Origin: Bacteroidales bacterium
GTDB taxonomy: Bacteria; Bacteroidota; Bacteroidia; Bacteroidales; Muribaculaceae
Length of the DNA: 64,000 bases
Reading direction: 5' to 3'
Assembly (NCBI GenBank): GCA_014800895.1
Contig: JAAVFG010000015.1
Location: 18,294-82,293, forward strand
Position numbers and translations under genes: made by a program. The notes under the pieces were generated by a model that did not search any database, was not told the DNA's origin, and worked only from the letters and a program-made list of their open reading frames with translations. How positions within the stretch are numbered: the first letter of the stretch is position 1; each line of letters begins with the position of its first letter. Of the stretch, positions 34,830-43,840 are shown piece by piece.

Positions 34830-36032
34830 TTATCGCCAGGCGGCTTTGACCTTGCGCTTTATCGCCAGAAGATTCAGCCCGATTATGATGACTCCGAGAA
34901 TCAGGGCGGCGATAATGACCGGGAGGATAGAGGCGGTCTCTGCTCCGAGTCCCTGCAGAGGGGCGAGGTAGGAGCTGCGGAGGAGAAAAACGGAGCCCAA
35001 CGCTAATATCACGGCTATAAGAGAAGAGACTATCACGATGCTTCCGTAAGGACGCTCCACTGCCCGCAGTGGATAGCCGAGCATCAGAAGGGAATGAATC
35101 TTGTCACGGTTCTTCTCCATCAATAATGAGAGGGAAAGCATGAGGATAAAGAGAGAAAGAATGGTGATTACCAATCCGATGATAAGAATAATGCCGATTA
35201 CTAATTTCAGGAGGAAAGAAGCGGAGGCGCTTGTCTTATCTCCAGCCACTTCATAATCATGCTCGTCAAGATAGCTCTTTATCGCCACGTCGCCCGGGCT
35301 GTTGACATCTACGATAAGGCGCTTTGCCGGAGAAGCCTCGCTATCTCTATCCGATGGAGAGGCGTCTGAATCCTTCATCGCCCTGTTGGACCACTCCATG
35401 AAATTCTGAGGCACAAGGATAGTGTTCAGCCGATTGGAATATCCGGCGATCCTACCGTGCAAAGATATGGAGCGGGTGCCGGAATCGCTGGAGATAGTGA
35501 TGCGTAGCGGAATCCCGCTCATCAGTCCTTCCGACAGCTGCGGAAGTCCGGCGGCGGAGGCGAAACCGAAGTTATATAGTGTGAGATAATCCTTGGATAT
35601 AATCAGCGGGACGACATCGCTCTCCTCGCTCCAGCTCCATTGGCTTTTGGGCACATCAACATAGCGGTCGGGGATAGCCTCGAAGAACATGGCGGTCGAC
35701 ATCCCGCGGTCGCCCTGCGAAAGGGATGCACTGACACGATAGTCGGCGGCAGTGAAAGGGGCCAGAGATCTTACCCAGTGCTGAGAGGAGAGTTCTTTAA
35801 TTTCCTCATCAGAGAAAGAGGAGGCTCCCCCGATGGTATTCTGCGAAGTGACACGCTTATTAATAACAAGATAATCCGAGCGGATGAAACTATTGTCATC
35901 CGCCCAGATTGAACGTGCATCAAGATAGAACATCAATCCGCCCAACACAATCGCGAGCCCGATGAAATTGGATAGGATGAAACCGGCTATCCTTGATGTT
36001 GATATGTTTTTCTTAAGAAGTTTACGGATCAT
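34830..36032 (-). CDS. FtsX-like ABC transporter permease
   Basis: 400 residues in the MacB/FtsX/LolC class. One N-terminal helix (about 16-37), a large periplasmic domain (about 45-265), then three C-terminal helices (LVIGIILIIGLVITILSLFI; GSIVIVSSLIAVILALGSVF; VIIAALILGVIIIGLNLLAI). Such permeases work with a separate ATPase that drives lipoprotein release or cell-wall enzyme control. The nearest stand-alone ATPase gene lies about 2.7 kb away on the other strand (38769-39422). The start codon overlaps the end of the aminotransferase gene by 4 bp. Confidence 0.8.
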   Translation of the reverse strand: MIRKLLKKNISTSRIAGFILSNFIGLAIVLGGLMFYLDARSIWADDNSFIRSDYLVINKRVTSQNTIGGASSFSDEEIKELSSQHWVRSLAPFTAADYRVSASLSQGDRGMSTAMFFEAIPDRYVDVPKSQWSWSEESDVVPLIISKDYLTLYNFGFASAAGLPQLSEGLMSGIPLRITISSDSGTRSISLHGRIAGYSNRLNTILVPQNFMEWSNRAMKDSDASPSDRDSEASPAKRLIVDVNSPGDVAIKSYLDEHDYEVAGDKTSASASFLLKLVIGIILIIGLVITILSLFILMLSLSLLMEKNRDKIHSLLMLGYPLRAVERPYGSIVIVSSLIAVILALGSVFLLRSSYLAPLQGLGAETASILPVIIAALILGVIIIGLNLLAIKRKVKAAWR

Positions 36033-37228
36033 GACAGACGAGCAGAAGCCTCCTTTATGCGACGCATGGCTTCACGGATATTATCATCTGAAGTGGCATA
36101 GCTTAGACGGAGGTAGCCGGGAGCGCAGAAAGCATCGCCGTCAACGCAAGCGACATGAGCCTCTTCGAGGAGATACATCACATAATCGGCAGAGGATTCA
36201 ATCACCTTGTCGCCTGCCTTCTTACCGATATAGGCGCTCACCTCGGGGAATAGATAGAAAGCACCCTGCGGCTCGTTGACGATCCATCCCGGAATCTCTC
36301 TTGCCAAAGAAACGATGAGGTCGCGGCGGCGTTCGAAAGCCTTGCGCATCTCCTCCACGCACTCCTGCGAGCCGCGATAAGCAGCCTCGGCAGCCTTCTG
36401 TGCGATAGAAGAAGCTCCGGAAGTGTACTGACCCTGGAGTTTGTTGATAGCCTTCGCGTAGGGGAGCGGAGCGGCGATAAAGCCGATACGCCATCCTGTC
36501 ATGGCGTAAGCCTTTGATACGCCATTTACGATAAGCACACGGTCGCGGAGAGCCTCAAACTCATAGAGGGAATGGATGGCATCCTTGCCGATGAAATTGA
36601 TATGCTCATAAATCTCGTCGGAGAGAATGATGATATCGGGATATTTAGCCAGAACCTCAGCGAGCCCTTTCAATTCCTCATAGCTGTAGATGCTGCCGGT
36701 GGGGTTGGAGGGGGAATTGAGCATAATCATGCGGGTGGCGGGAGTGATAGCCGCCTCAAGCTGCGCGGGAGTGATCTTGAAGTCCTGCTCCACGCCGGCG
36801 TGGACAGTGACCACCTTTCCCTCAGCCAATTTCACCATCTCCACATAGCTCACCCACGCCGGAACGGGGATAATCACCTCATCCCCCGGATTGATAGTGG
36901 CGAGGATAGCATTGGTAAGCTCCTGCTTGGCACCGTTCCCGACCACGATCTCAGCCGGAGAGAAATCCATATTGTTCTCCTTCTTCAGTTTGTCGCAGAT
37001 AGCTTCACGCAGTGATACATAACCCGCAACGGCGGTATAGCGGGAATAATTCTCATCGATAGCCTTCTTTGCAGCCTCCTTGATGAAATCCGGCGTGTCG
37101 AAGTCAGGTTCGCCTACCGACATATTGATTACATCCACTCCGGCAGCCTTAAGTTCGCCGCTCTTCTGCGACATCGCCAAAGTGGCGGATACCGCAAGAC
37201 TCTTTACTCTGTTTGAGATCTGTGCCAT
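36029..37228 (-). CDS. PLP-dependent aminotransferase (aspartate aminotransferase type)
   Basis: 399 residues, fold type I subgroup Iab. Visible hallmarks are NMSVGEPDFDTPDFI, the phosphate-binding GNGAKQEL, SPSNPTGSIYS, the DEIYEH Asp that contacts PLP, and the Schiff-base lysine in VNGVSKAYAMTGWRIGF near 238. The C-terminal YLRLSYATSDDNI contains the substrate-carboxylate arginine. It probably interconverts aspartate and oxaloacetate with 2-oxoglutarate. Co-transcribed with the FtsX-like gene by a 4-bp overlap. Confidence 0.9.
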   Translation of the reverse strand: MAQISNRVKSLAVSATLAMSQKSGELKAAGVDVINMSVGEPDFDTPDFIKEAAKKAIDENYSRYTAVAGYVSLREAICDKLKKENNMDFSPAEIVVGNGAKQELTNAILATINPGDEVIIPVPAWVSYVEMVKLAEGKVVTVHAGVEQDFKITPAQLEAAITPATRMIMLNSPSNPTGSIYSYEELKGLAEVLAKYPDIIILSDEIYEHINFIGKDAIHSLYEFEALRDRVLIVNGVSKAYAMTGWRIGFIAAPLPYAKAINKLQGQYTSGASSIAQKAAEAAYRGSQECVEEMRKAFERRRDLIVSLAREIPGWIVNEPQGAFYLFPEVSAYIGKKAGDKVIESSADYVMYLLEEAHVACVDGDAFCAPGYLRLSYATSDDNIREAMRRIKEASARLS

Positions 37229-37417
37229 ATAAATCAGTTAGAATTTTTTTCTTCAGGATAATGACTACTCCTTAAAATACTAATGTCAGCTCCTCCCGAT
37301 TGAGAAGCGAAATGCGGGTTTGCTCCGCATATTAAGGCGAAATTACTATTTTTAAACTTCTATTCCAAATAATTTGATTAAATTTGCTAAAATTCGCTAA
37401 CTTATAAGTGGTATATT

Positions 37418-38764
37418 ATGAAAATAATGCGATTCCATTATCTATTTACATTCATGCTTATCTTCTCCCTGGGCTTACTTGGCGGTTGTCAATCGGAGAA
37501 GACCGATATGTCTGAAATCCTGGGCACAGTTCCTGCGGACGCTTCCGCAGTGATCACTGTCAATCTTCATAATCTCATAGAGAAAGGGGGAGGAAAGATA
37601 GAAGGCTCCAAGATACTTCCCGGTAAGGATATCGAGGATATGATGAAACGCGCCGTTGCCGACAGTGTGTCAAACAGGAATATCCGCGCCATCTTCAATG
37701 GCGAGACCGGGATAGATCCCTCCGTGGCGGTATTCTTTATCGAAGGGATGGAGCAGTATGTGACAGGATATCTGGCAGACCCCGAGAAATTCAAGGAGTA
37801 TGTGAAGAATGAGACCAGTTATCCCTTCACAGATGAGAATGGAGTGGAACGCAGCGGCAATATGGCAGTAAAAGGAAATCAATTCTGGATACATGCCAAT
37901 CATAATAATGATATAAACAGCGATGATATCGCCCGGTTTGCAGGATTGTCAGAGAAGCTCTCCTTCATGAATAATCCGTACGCGAAACATTTGGCGTCAG
38001 CGGAACAGGATATTTCGGGGTGGGCATCGCTTAACTGCATCTATGGCATGGCTGATATGTCGTTCGCCACACGCACATTGGTAGCTATGGGAATGGCACT
38101 CGTCTTCACTGACGCACAGAGCGTGAACTTCGATGCCAATTTCGGAAAAGGGGAGTTTACCACTACTCTCTCACTGCTCGACTCGAAGTGTAATCCCGCC
38201 CGCTTCAATCTGCCTGTGGACAGGATAGATGTGGGATTGGTAAAGAACCTTTCGCAGTCAGGAGATATGATTATCGCCATGGCAATTCCTGAAAGACTCG
38301 TGACAGAGATAGAGAAAGGATTGAAAGATAAGAATGTTCCGGGAGTGGATCTTCTGATGCAGTCATTGGGCGCGATAGACGGCACATGCGTCTTTGAGCT
38401 CGGAGAGGATGGAATGAAGGGCACACTCACAACAAAAGGAGAAGGCACGGTGAATCTCTCCGACATGCTCAATGAGATGTTTGATGCCAATGTCACCAAA
38501 GATGGCAAGATACTCCATTTTACCAAAGGGGATGAAGTGTCAGGCGCCATAATCAATGAGAAGGTGGCGGATGCTTTCCGCGGCGCCATGTTCGGGATGG
38601 TGGTATCTCCTGATGCATCACCCTCGACACAGATTTTTAAGATGCATATGCGCGATATGGTGACAGTAATGTCGCCCAAAGAGGGCTCTATGGAACTGAA
38701 GGCGACAGTATCCTCAGATAATGAGAAGGAGAATTTCCTTCTGACCATGGTAAAGAGTATGTGA
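37418..38764 (+). CDS. DUF4836-like lipoprotein
   Basis: 448 residues. Lipoprotein signal FTFMLIFSLGLLGGC with acylation Cys at 24. The mature part starts with ILGTVPADASAVITVNLHNLIEK, the pattern of Bacteroidales DUF4836-type lipoproteins in which the fold repeats a 'protein X cannot handle this amount' style beta-rich domain; the later AMAIPERLVTEIEKGLKDKN and GMKGTLTTKGEG are consistent. Function unknown, presumably in the periplasm or on the outer surface. The ABC ATPase gene follows after 4 bp, so the two are co-expressed. Confidence 0.7.
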   Translation: MKIMRFHYLFTFMLIFSLGLLGGCQSEKTDMSEILGTVPADASAVITVNLHNLIEKGGGKIEGSKILPGKDIEDMMKRAVADSVSNRNIRAIFNGETGIDPSVAVFFIEGMEQYVTGYLADPEKFKEYVKNETSYPFTDENGVERSGNMAVKGNQFWIHANHNNDINSDDIARFAGLSEKLSFMNNPYAKHLASAEQDISGWASLNCIYGMADMSFATRTLVAMGMALVFTDAQSVNFDANFGKGEFTTTLSLLDSKCNPARFNLPVDRIDVGLVKNLSQSGDMIIAMAIPERLVTEIEKGLKDKNVPGVDLLMQSLGAIDGTCVFELGEDGMKGTLTTKGEGTVNLSDMLNEMFDANVTKDGKILHFTKGDEVSGAIINEKVADAFRGAMFGMVVSPDASPSTQIFKMHMRDMVTVMSPKEGSMELKATVSSDNEKENFLLTMVKSM

Positions 38765-38768
38765 CGTA

Positions 38769-39422
38769 ATGGAAAGGATAGATAAGATCATACTTGACGG
38801 GACATTGCCGAGGGTGTTTGTCTCCGAACCGATCCCACCGTCGGATGTATGGAAGTGTCATCTTGAGCTTGAGCGCGGCAAGTCCTATCTGATAGAAGCG
38901 GCAAGCGGGGGCGGAAAGTCATCATTATGTGCCTTCCTCTATGGGTCAAGAATAGATTATGAGGGGAAGATATATTATGACGGGGTCGATACGAGGAGCT
39001 ACAGCGTAGCTGACTGGCAGGAGCTACGTCGCCGGCATATCGCTTATCTGCCGCAGGAGCTTTCCCTCTTCCCCGAGTTGTCGGCATGGGAAAATATACA
39101 GTTGAAGAACCGGCTGACAGGGGCGGTGACGGATCATAAGATAGAGGAATGGATGGAGCGTATCGGTATTTCCGCGCGGCGCGACTATCCCTGCGGCAAG
39201 ATGTCGATAGGTCAGCAGCAGAGGGTGGCGATCATACGCAGTATCTGTCAGCCTTTTGACTTCATACTTCTTGACGAGCCGGTGTCGCATCTTGACGAGG
39301 GGAATAACCGTATTGCCGCCGATATAATCCGGGAGGAGGCGGCGCGACATGGTGCCGGTATCATCTCGACCTCGGTAGGCAACCCTCTCTTGCTGGAAGA
39401 GCCGATACGGTTGAAATTGTAA
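38769..39422 (+). CDS. ABC transporter ATP-binding protein with atypical H-loop
   Basis: 217 residues of a stand-alone nucleotide-binding domain. Walker A ASGGGKSS near 37-44, Q-loop YLPQELSLFPELS, signature MSIGQQQRVAI, Walker B FDFILLDEPVSHLD. The switch histidine expected shortly after the D-loop is missing: the segment reads IISTSVGNP. It is likely to serve an FtsX-like or similar permease; the permease at 34830-36032 is the closest candidate. Co-transcribed with the upstream lipoprotein gene. Ends just before a perfect 19-bp hairpin. Confidence 0.85.
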   Translation: MERIDKIILDGTLPRVFVSEPIPPSDVWKCHLELERGKSYLIEAASGGGKSSLCAFLYGSRIDYEGKIYYDGVDTRSYSVADWQELRRRHIAYLPQELSLFPELSAWENIQLKNRLTGAVTDHKIEEWMERIGISARRDYPCGKMSIGQQQRVAIIRSICQPFDFILLDEPVSHLDEGNNRIAADIIREEAARHGAGIISTSVGNPLLLEEPIRLKL

Positions 39423-39463
39423 AGATAGAATGGACGCACGGTCAGTGCGTCCATTCTATCTTT
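39421..39463 (+). terminator. Terminator formed by a repeat-family copy
   Basis: A perfect 19-bp stem (39421-39439 with 39445-39463; loop GGTCA) directly at the ATPase stop codon. Its core TGGACGCAC/GTGCGTCCA belongs to the dispersed GGACGCAC family, so a repeat copy appears to serve as terminator. Confidence 0.75.
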
Positions 39464-39481
39464 ATGGCGGACAAAGTTTAT

Positions 39482-39579
39482 GGCGGACGCACCGGGCAGG
39501 AATCATGTTTGTAGGGACGCACCCCGGTGCGTCCGAATTTTGACGGTGAATAGGCGGACGCACCGGGGTACGTCCCTAC
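39482..39579. repeat. Cluster of further GGACGCACC palindrome copies
   Basis: A half copy at 39482-39500, a copy at 39511-39534 (GTAGGGACGCACCCCGGTGC), and a full palindrome at 39553-39579 ending in GTACGTCCCTAC. With the terminator copy at 39421-39463 this makes four in 160 bp. Confidence 0.85.
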
Positions 39580-39607
39580 AAAGCCGGTAATAATTAGTTT
39601 AAAAGAA

Positions 39608-39633
39608 AAAAGGAATCCGTCCGGACTCCTTTT
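39608..39633 (-). terminator. Terminator of tRNA-Tyr
   Basis: AAAAGGAATCCG and CGGACTCCTTTT pair over 12 bp with one G-U around a 2-nt loop. On the minus strand a run TTTTTCTTTT follows, giving a strong terminator 40 bp after the tRNA. Confidence 0.75.
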
Positions 39634-39672
39634 CCAATATGCGTTTCTGATGTTATTATTGTTAGTATAAGT

Positions 39673-39754
39673 GGGCGAAGATGGATTCGAACCACCGAAG
39701 GCATAAGCCAGCAGATTTACAGTCTGCCCCATTTGGCCACTCTGGTATTCGCCC
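39673..39754 (-). tRNA. tRNA-Tyr (anticodon GTA)
   Basis: 82 nt, class II with a variable arm. Acceptor GGGCGAA pairs with TTCGCCC. The anticodon stem CAGA/TCTG encloses CTGTAAA, giving GTA. The T-arm has GGTTCGAATCC. No CCA is encoded. Promoter box at 39767-39774. Confidence 0.95.
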
Positions 39755-39766
39755 TTGTTTCGTTGA

Positions 39767-39774
39767 CAAAATTA
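39767..39774 (-). promoter_or_regulatory. -7 box of tRNA-Tyr promoter
   Basis: CAAAATTA reads TAATTTTG on the minus strand, 13 bp before the tRNA 5' end; all three tRNA genes in the window show this box. Confidence 0.5.
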
Positions 39775-39890
39775 ATACTTGTCAGCGAAACTTCCAAACA
39801 ATCTATAAATAATTTTTAATGTTGTAAAACATATTGCTAATTCAAATTATTTGTTTTGTCTTGACTTGCAATATCTTACCACTAATTTCA

Positions 39891-40871
39891 TCAGATCGAG
39901 AGACGACGGAGAGTAGAGATGAGCTGCTGGTCGATAGGCTTGTCATTCTTGATAGCCTTAGTGAAGGGGACATTGACAATCTCATCATTCTTCACACCGA
40001 TCATTACGCTGCGCTGGTCGTCGAGAAGAGCGTCGATGGCAGCCGCACCCATTCGGGAAGCGAGGATACGGTCGTGGGCTGTGGGAGATCCGCCTCGCTG
40101 GAGGTGACCGAGGATGGATACACGCACGTCATAACCGGGATATTCCTCCTTCACGCGCTGAGCAAGCCCCATTGCGCCGCCGGTGATAGGCGACTCGGCT
40201 ACAAGTACGATTGAAGAGTTCTTTGATTTACGGAAACCATTCTGGATAAGTTCGTCAAGCTGATCGACCTGAGTGGAAATCTCCGGGATAATGGCAGCCT
40301 CAGCGCCGGCGGCGATAGCGCCGTTAAGGGCGAGGAAGCCGGCATCACGACCCATCACCTCGATAAAGAAGAGGCGCTCGTGGGAAGTGGCGGTGTCGCG
40401 GATCTTGTCGACACAATCCATTATGGTATTGAGGGCTGTGTCATATCCTATTGTGGTGTCGGTGCCGTAAAGGTCATTATCGATAGTGCCGGGGAGTCCG
40501 ATGATAGGGATATTGAATTCGTTGGCGAAGATGCGTGCACCGGTGAGCGAACCGTCACCACCGATTACTACGAGAGCGTCGATGCCGCGACGTTTCATAA
40601 CGTCGTATGCAGCCTGACGTCCTTCCGGAGTCTGGAACTCCTTACAGCGTGCAGTCTTGAGGATCGTACCGCCGCGCTGGATTATATTAGAGACATTCTG
40701 AGTGGAAAACTCCTCGATTTCATCTGTGATCAGACCGCGATAACCGCGATATATGCCGAAAACTTTGAAACCTGCGAAGATACCGGCGCGTGTCACCGCA
40801 CGGATTGCAGCGTTCATACCGGGCGCATCGCCTCCGGAAGTGAGTATGCCGACTGAAGTGATTTGGCTCAT
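39891..40871 (-). CDS. pfkA: 6-phosphofructokinase
   Basis: 326 residues, normal length for the ATP-type enzyme. Motifs: [14 protein letters not shown] (11-24), the ATP-binding GGDGSLTGA near 104, the catalytic [20 protein letters not shown] near 127 and [19 protein letters not shown]. It phosphorylates fructose-6-phosphate to fructose-1,6-bisphosphate, the committed step of glycolysis. Monocistronic; its promoter (40970-41001) lies immediately beside a 334-bp palindromic element. Confidence 0.95.
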   Translation of the reverse strand: MSQITSVGILTSGGDAPGMNAAIRAVTRAGIFAGFKVFGIYRGYRGLITDEIEEFSTQNVSNIIQRGGTILKTARCKEFQTPEGRQAAYDVMKRRGIDALVVIGGDGSLTGARIFANEFNIPIIGLPGTIDNDLYGTDTTIGYDTALNTIMDCVDKIRDTATSHERLFFIEVMGRDAGFLALNGAIAAGAEAAIIPEISTQVDQLDELIQNGFRKSKNSSIVLVAESPITGGAMGLAQRVKEEYPGYDVRVSILGHLQRGGSPTAHDRILASRMGAAAIDALLDDQRSVMIGVKNDEIVNVPFTKAIKNDKPIDQQLISTLRRLSI

Positions 40872-40969
40872 AGTGTATAGGGTTATAGGTTAATCTTTAT
40901 TTCTCTTTCTTATAGCGCGAATAGAGCAATATATAAAATCTATATGCGCATCAGGTAACCGAAGTTACG

Positions 40970-41001
40970 CAAAATTAAGCAATTATTATTAAATTTGCCA
41001 A
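40970..41001 (-). promoter_or_regulatory. Promoter of pfkA
   Basis: On the minus strand TTG (41001-40999), 21-bp spacer, TAATTTTG (40977-40970). The leader is about 90 nt. The -33 side is 8 bp from the left end of the MITE-like element. Confidence 0.55.
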
Positions 41002-41008
41002 TAAAAAA

Positions 41009-41342
41009 GGCTCCATCCAATAAGAAATATTAATGCAGGGTCGCATCTCAGGAAGCAGATATCGCCTTGCAGGCGAAGGAGCATAGCGGGCTATGTGACT
41101 GAGCCAAAAGGTGATAGATGCCCCTGAGATGCGAGAATGGAGTAACTTAATAAACTTTAATATTAATCAATTTAAATGTATGGACTCTTTCCAATGAAAT
41201 AAAATTACTTGCGTCCGGCCTCTTTTTGGCTAAAATCTCGAATCTCTTCGGTCACAGCGCGTAGGCTGCTCCCTCATAGATTCAAGATTTTAACTCAAAA
41301 ATAGACCGCCCTGCATTTAACATTTCTTTATTGGATGGAGCC
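41009..41342. mobile_element. 334-bp MITE-like palindromic element
   Basis: Ends are inverted repeats: left 41009-41040 begins GGCTCCATCCAATAAGAAAT and right 41309-41342 ends with its complement; 31 of 32 left-arm bases pair, allowing two single-base insertions. Inside are two further hairpins: CGCATCTCAGG (41043-41053) with its complement 41122-41132, and TAAAATCTCGAATCT with a near-complement ending near 41293. No reading frame. GCCAATA occurs outside both ends (40997-41003 and 41346-41352). It sits 13 bp upstream of ribF. Confidence 0.75.
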
Positions 41343-41354
41343 TAAGCCAATAGC

Positions 41355-42260
41355 ATGGAAAATATTAAGGATGCGGAAAAAAGTGTGGTTACGGTCGGTA
41401 CATTTGACGGCGTTCACAGAGGTCATAAGATAGTGTTGGAGACCTTGAAAGATTATGCCTTGAGGAATGGGTTGCAGCCGGCAGTGGTGACATTTGACCG
41501 TCATCCTTTGGAGACAGTGGCTCCCTCTCGCGCTCCTCGTCTTCTTCAGAGCGTGCGGGAAAGGGATGATATATTGAAAAGGTACGGGGTGAAGGTGTAT
41601 GAGGTGGAATTCACCCCCGAAGTGAGCGGGCTGACGGCAAAGGAATGGATGGAGAAGATGGCGCGCGACTATAACGCCGTAGCAATCGTGACCGGATATG
41701 ACAACAGGTTCGGGAGAGATGGACATACCCTTTCTCATGAAATCTTTACCGCTCAGGCGCGGGAGATAGGATTGGATGTGGTGGCTGCTCCGGAATTGCC
41801 AGGGATATGCTCGTCAGCCATACGAAAAGCTCTGGGGGAAGGGGATATTGAAGCCGCTAATGAGATGTTAGGGAGAAGATATGGGATAGAAGGGGAGGTG
41901 GTGAAAGGGAGACAGTTAGGGCGCACGATAGGCGTGCCGACCGCCAATCTGCAAGTCAATCCCCGGATGATGATTCCCGCTCCGGGCGTTTATGCCGGAG
42001 AAGCGGCAGGATATCCGGCTGTGGTGAATATCGGTCACAACCCCACTGTCGGGGAAGGAAATCCGCTCACTATAGAAGCGCATCTGATAGGCTTCAGCGG
42101 CAATCTCTATGGGAAGACTCTCCGCCTCGAATTTCTGCGTAAGCTCAGGGAAGAGAAGAAATTCACCTCGCTTGATGCCTTGAAGGAGCAGATACGCAGC
42201 GACATCAAAGACGCTTCACTTCCCACTCGTCAATCCTCCTCTTCTCCGTCGAATAATTGA
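41355..42260 (+). CDS. ribF: Bifunctional riboflavin kinase / FAD synthetase
   Basis: 301 residues. The N-terminal nucleotidyltransferase domain carries VVTVGTFDGVHRGHKIVLE (HxGH motif) and ends with GICSSAIRKALGEGDIEAAN. The C-terminal flavokinase has GRTIGVPTANLQVNPRMMIPAPGVYAG and NIGHNPTVGEGNPLTIEAHL. It makes FMN and FAD from riboflavin. The start codon lies 13 bp after the MITE-like element and no separate promoter was found. Its last 56 bp overlap the 3' end of the AAA-ATPase gene on the opposite strand. Confidence 0.95.
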   Translation: MENIKDAEKSVVTVGTFDGVHRGHKIVLETLKDYALRNGLQPAVVTFDRHPLETVAPSRAPRLLQSVRERDDILKRYGVKVYEVEFTPEVSGLTAKEWMEKMARDYNAVAIVTGYDNRFGRDGHTLSHEIFTAQAREIGLDVVAAPELPGICSSAIRKALGEGDIEAANEMLGRRYGIEGEVVKGRQLGRTIGVPTANLQVNPRMMIPAPGVYAGEAAGYPAVVNIGHNPTVGEGNPLTIEAHLIGFSGNLYGKTLRLEFLRKLREEKKFTSLDALKEQIRSDIKDASLPTRQSSSSPSNN

Positions 42261-43767
42261 TGCCGACCTCAATCACCTTTCTTGAGTCCACACTCCACGG
42301 CAGAGCATACTCCTTGCGTTCTATCTGCTCAAGGGCTTCGCGTGCGGACTTGTCATATTTCAGCTCCATTATATAGAGATAATCCTGAGTGCGGACCAAT
42401 ATATCTATTCTGCCATCCGAATTTCTCACCTCGGCATCCGCACGCAGTCCCACCAGGGAGAAAATCAGAAGCATGGCATTCTGCACGTTGCGCTCCTCAT
42501 CAAATTTGAGATCATGTCCGAATCCGGCGAAAAGCGATTGAAGACGCTTCATGAAGGCATCGACATCTCCGCGCTGCATCTCCTTCCGCAGATCAACGAT
42601 AAAGATATATGACTCATCCGTTTGCAGGGAAGTGTAATAGGGGAGCAGCTGCTCAAAGAATCCCTGCTTAACTTCAAGATTAGGAATGCCTAACTGATAT
42701 ATCTCATCCTCCCGGTCAAAACTTTTTATGGTCAGATATCCTGTCTGAAAGAGTAATGATATTGGGGAGACACTATCTATATCCAGACCTTCCAGTGCGC
42801 TTTGACCGCAGCGGGTATGAATGATATCCTCCAAGTCCGCGTCAGTACGCTTCAGCTGTTCGGCAAGAAGTGTGGAATTTCCCGATGCAATCCAGTAGTT
42901 GGAATACCGTCGGTCGGCAAATACCTGCAGTAGAGAGAAAGGATTATAGATGTCAGGAGATTTACGGGCGAAGTGATAGCCGTCATACCAACGTTTCAAA
43001 TATTGTATTTCCTCATCGTACGGGCGCCCGTATTCGTCGGCAAGCGCTTTGATACCCTCCTTGAAATTCTCTTTTACTTCTGTCTCGGTGATGCCGCATA
43101 TTCCGGCAAATTCATTCAGGAAAGTGATATCGCGAATATTATTAAGACCTGAGAAGACACTTAGTTTCCCGAATCGGCTCACCCCGGTGATAAACACCAG
43201 ACTGATATATTCCGCAGCGCTTTTGAAATTTGAATATACACCGGCGAGGATATCCCTGTATGTTTCAAAGAGATGACGGCTATGGATATTATTTACCAAG
43301 GGCTTGTCATACTCATCAACCAGAATGACCACGCCTTTCCCGTACTTTTCAGCAACAGTCCTGATGATAGATGCAAATCTCTGAGAAGGATTGATTTCGT
43401 GAGTCACCACGCCGTACTTCTCTTCCCACTCGTTGAACTGCCGGGAGAGTACCTCGTCAAGAAGACCTTCCTTCTCGTAGCTGCTTGTGTTCAGGTCAAG
43501 ATGCAGGACAGGGTATCTATCCCAATTCCAGTCGATAGTGTCAATGTATAATCCCTTGAAAAGGTCACGTTTACCTTCAAAGAAGGCTTTTAGTGTAGAA
43601 AGAAAGAGTGATTTCCCAAACCGTCGGGGACGACCTAAGAAATAATAATTACTTCCATTGATAATTTTCTCAATATACATCGTCTTGTCCACATAAAGGA
43701 AGCCTCCTTTACGCAGCACTTCAAATGATTGTTCCCCAATAGGATATTTTACGGGACGTTGTTTCAT
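42205..43767 (-). CDS. AAA-ATPase-like protein with PD-(D/E)XK nuclease domain
   Basis: 520 residues. N-terminal AAA_ATPase-like part: YPIGEQSFEVLRKGGFLYVD, Walker A GRPRRFGKS (45-53), Walker B-like VVILVDEYDKPLVN. C-terminal DUF1703/PD-(D/E)XK part: RNSDGRIDILVRTQDYLYIMELKYDKSAREAL, with the D...ExK pattern of the nuclease fold. This family occurs in many near-identical copies in Bacteroidales genomes; its biological role is unproven. It stands alone on the minus strand and ends inside the ribF gene. Confidence 0.9.
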   Translation of the reverse strand: MKQRPVKYPIGEQSFEVLRKGGFLYVDKTMYIEKIINGSNYYFLGRPRRFGKSLFLSTLKAFFEGKRDLFKGLYIDTIDWNWDRYPVLHLDLNTSSYEKEGLLDEVLSRQFNEWEEKYGVVTHEINPSQRFASIIRTVAEKYGKGVVILVDEYDKPLVNNIHSRHLFETYRDILAGVYSNFKSAAEYISLVFITGVSRFGKLSVFSGLNNIRDITFLNEFAGICGITETEVKENFKEGIKALADEYGRPYDEEIQYLKRWYDGYHFARKSPDIYNPFSLLQVFADRRYSNYWIASGNSTLLAEQLKRTDADLEDIIHTRCGQSALEGLDIDSVSPISLLFQTGYLTIKSFDREDEIYQLGIPNLEVKQGFFEQLLPYYTSLQTDESYIFIVDLRKEMQRGDVDAFMKRLQSLFAGFGHDLKFDEERNVQNAMLLIFSLVGLRADAEVRNSDGRIDILVRTQDYLYIMELKYDKSAREALEQIERKEYALPWSVDSRKVIEVGINYSTEKRRIDEWEVKRL

Positions 43768-43809
43768 TGACTCTCTTTCTTACAATTTCTGCAAAGATAA
43801 TGATTTTAT

Positions 43810-43840
43810 TTTGTCATTAACATTAAAAAGGTTAAATTTG
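43810..43840 (+). promoter_or_regulatory. Promoter and leader of upp
   Basis: TTTG at 43810-43813, 19-bp spacer, TAAATTTG at 43833-43840. The 80-nt leader to 43921 holds two related blocks (AAGAAAAACTCGTAAGAAAG and AAGAAACCCGTAAGAGGG) and the possible small stem ACCC/GGGT, perhaps a folded leader. Confidence 0.6.

Noticed and set aside
37378-37386. TAAATTTG box before the DUF4836-like gene
   Set aside because: The -7 box is good but no -33 element was found at a usable distance, so I did not list a promoter.
41355-42260. FMN riboswitch before ribF or ribH
   Set aside because: I looked for an FMN-type leader upstream of both genes and saw none; ribF has the palindromic element directly before it and ribH overlaps its upstream gene.
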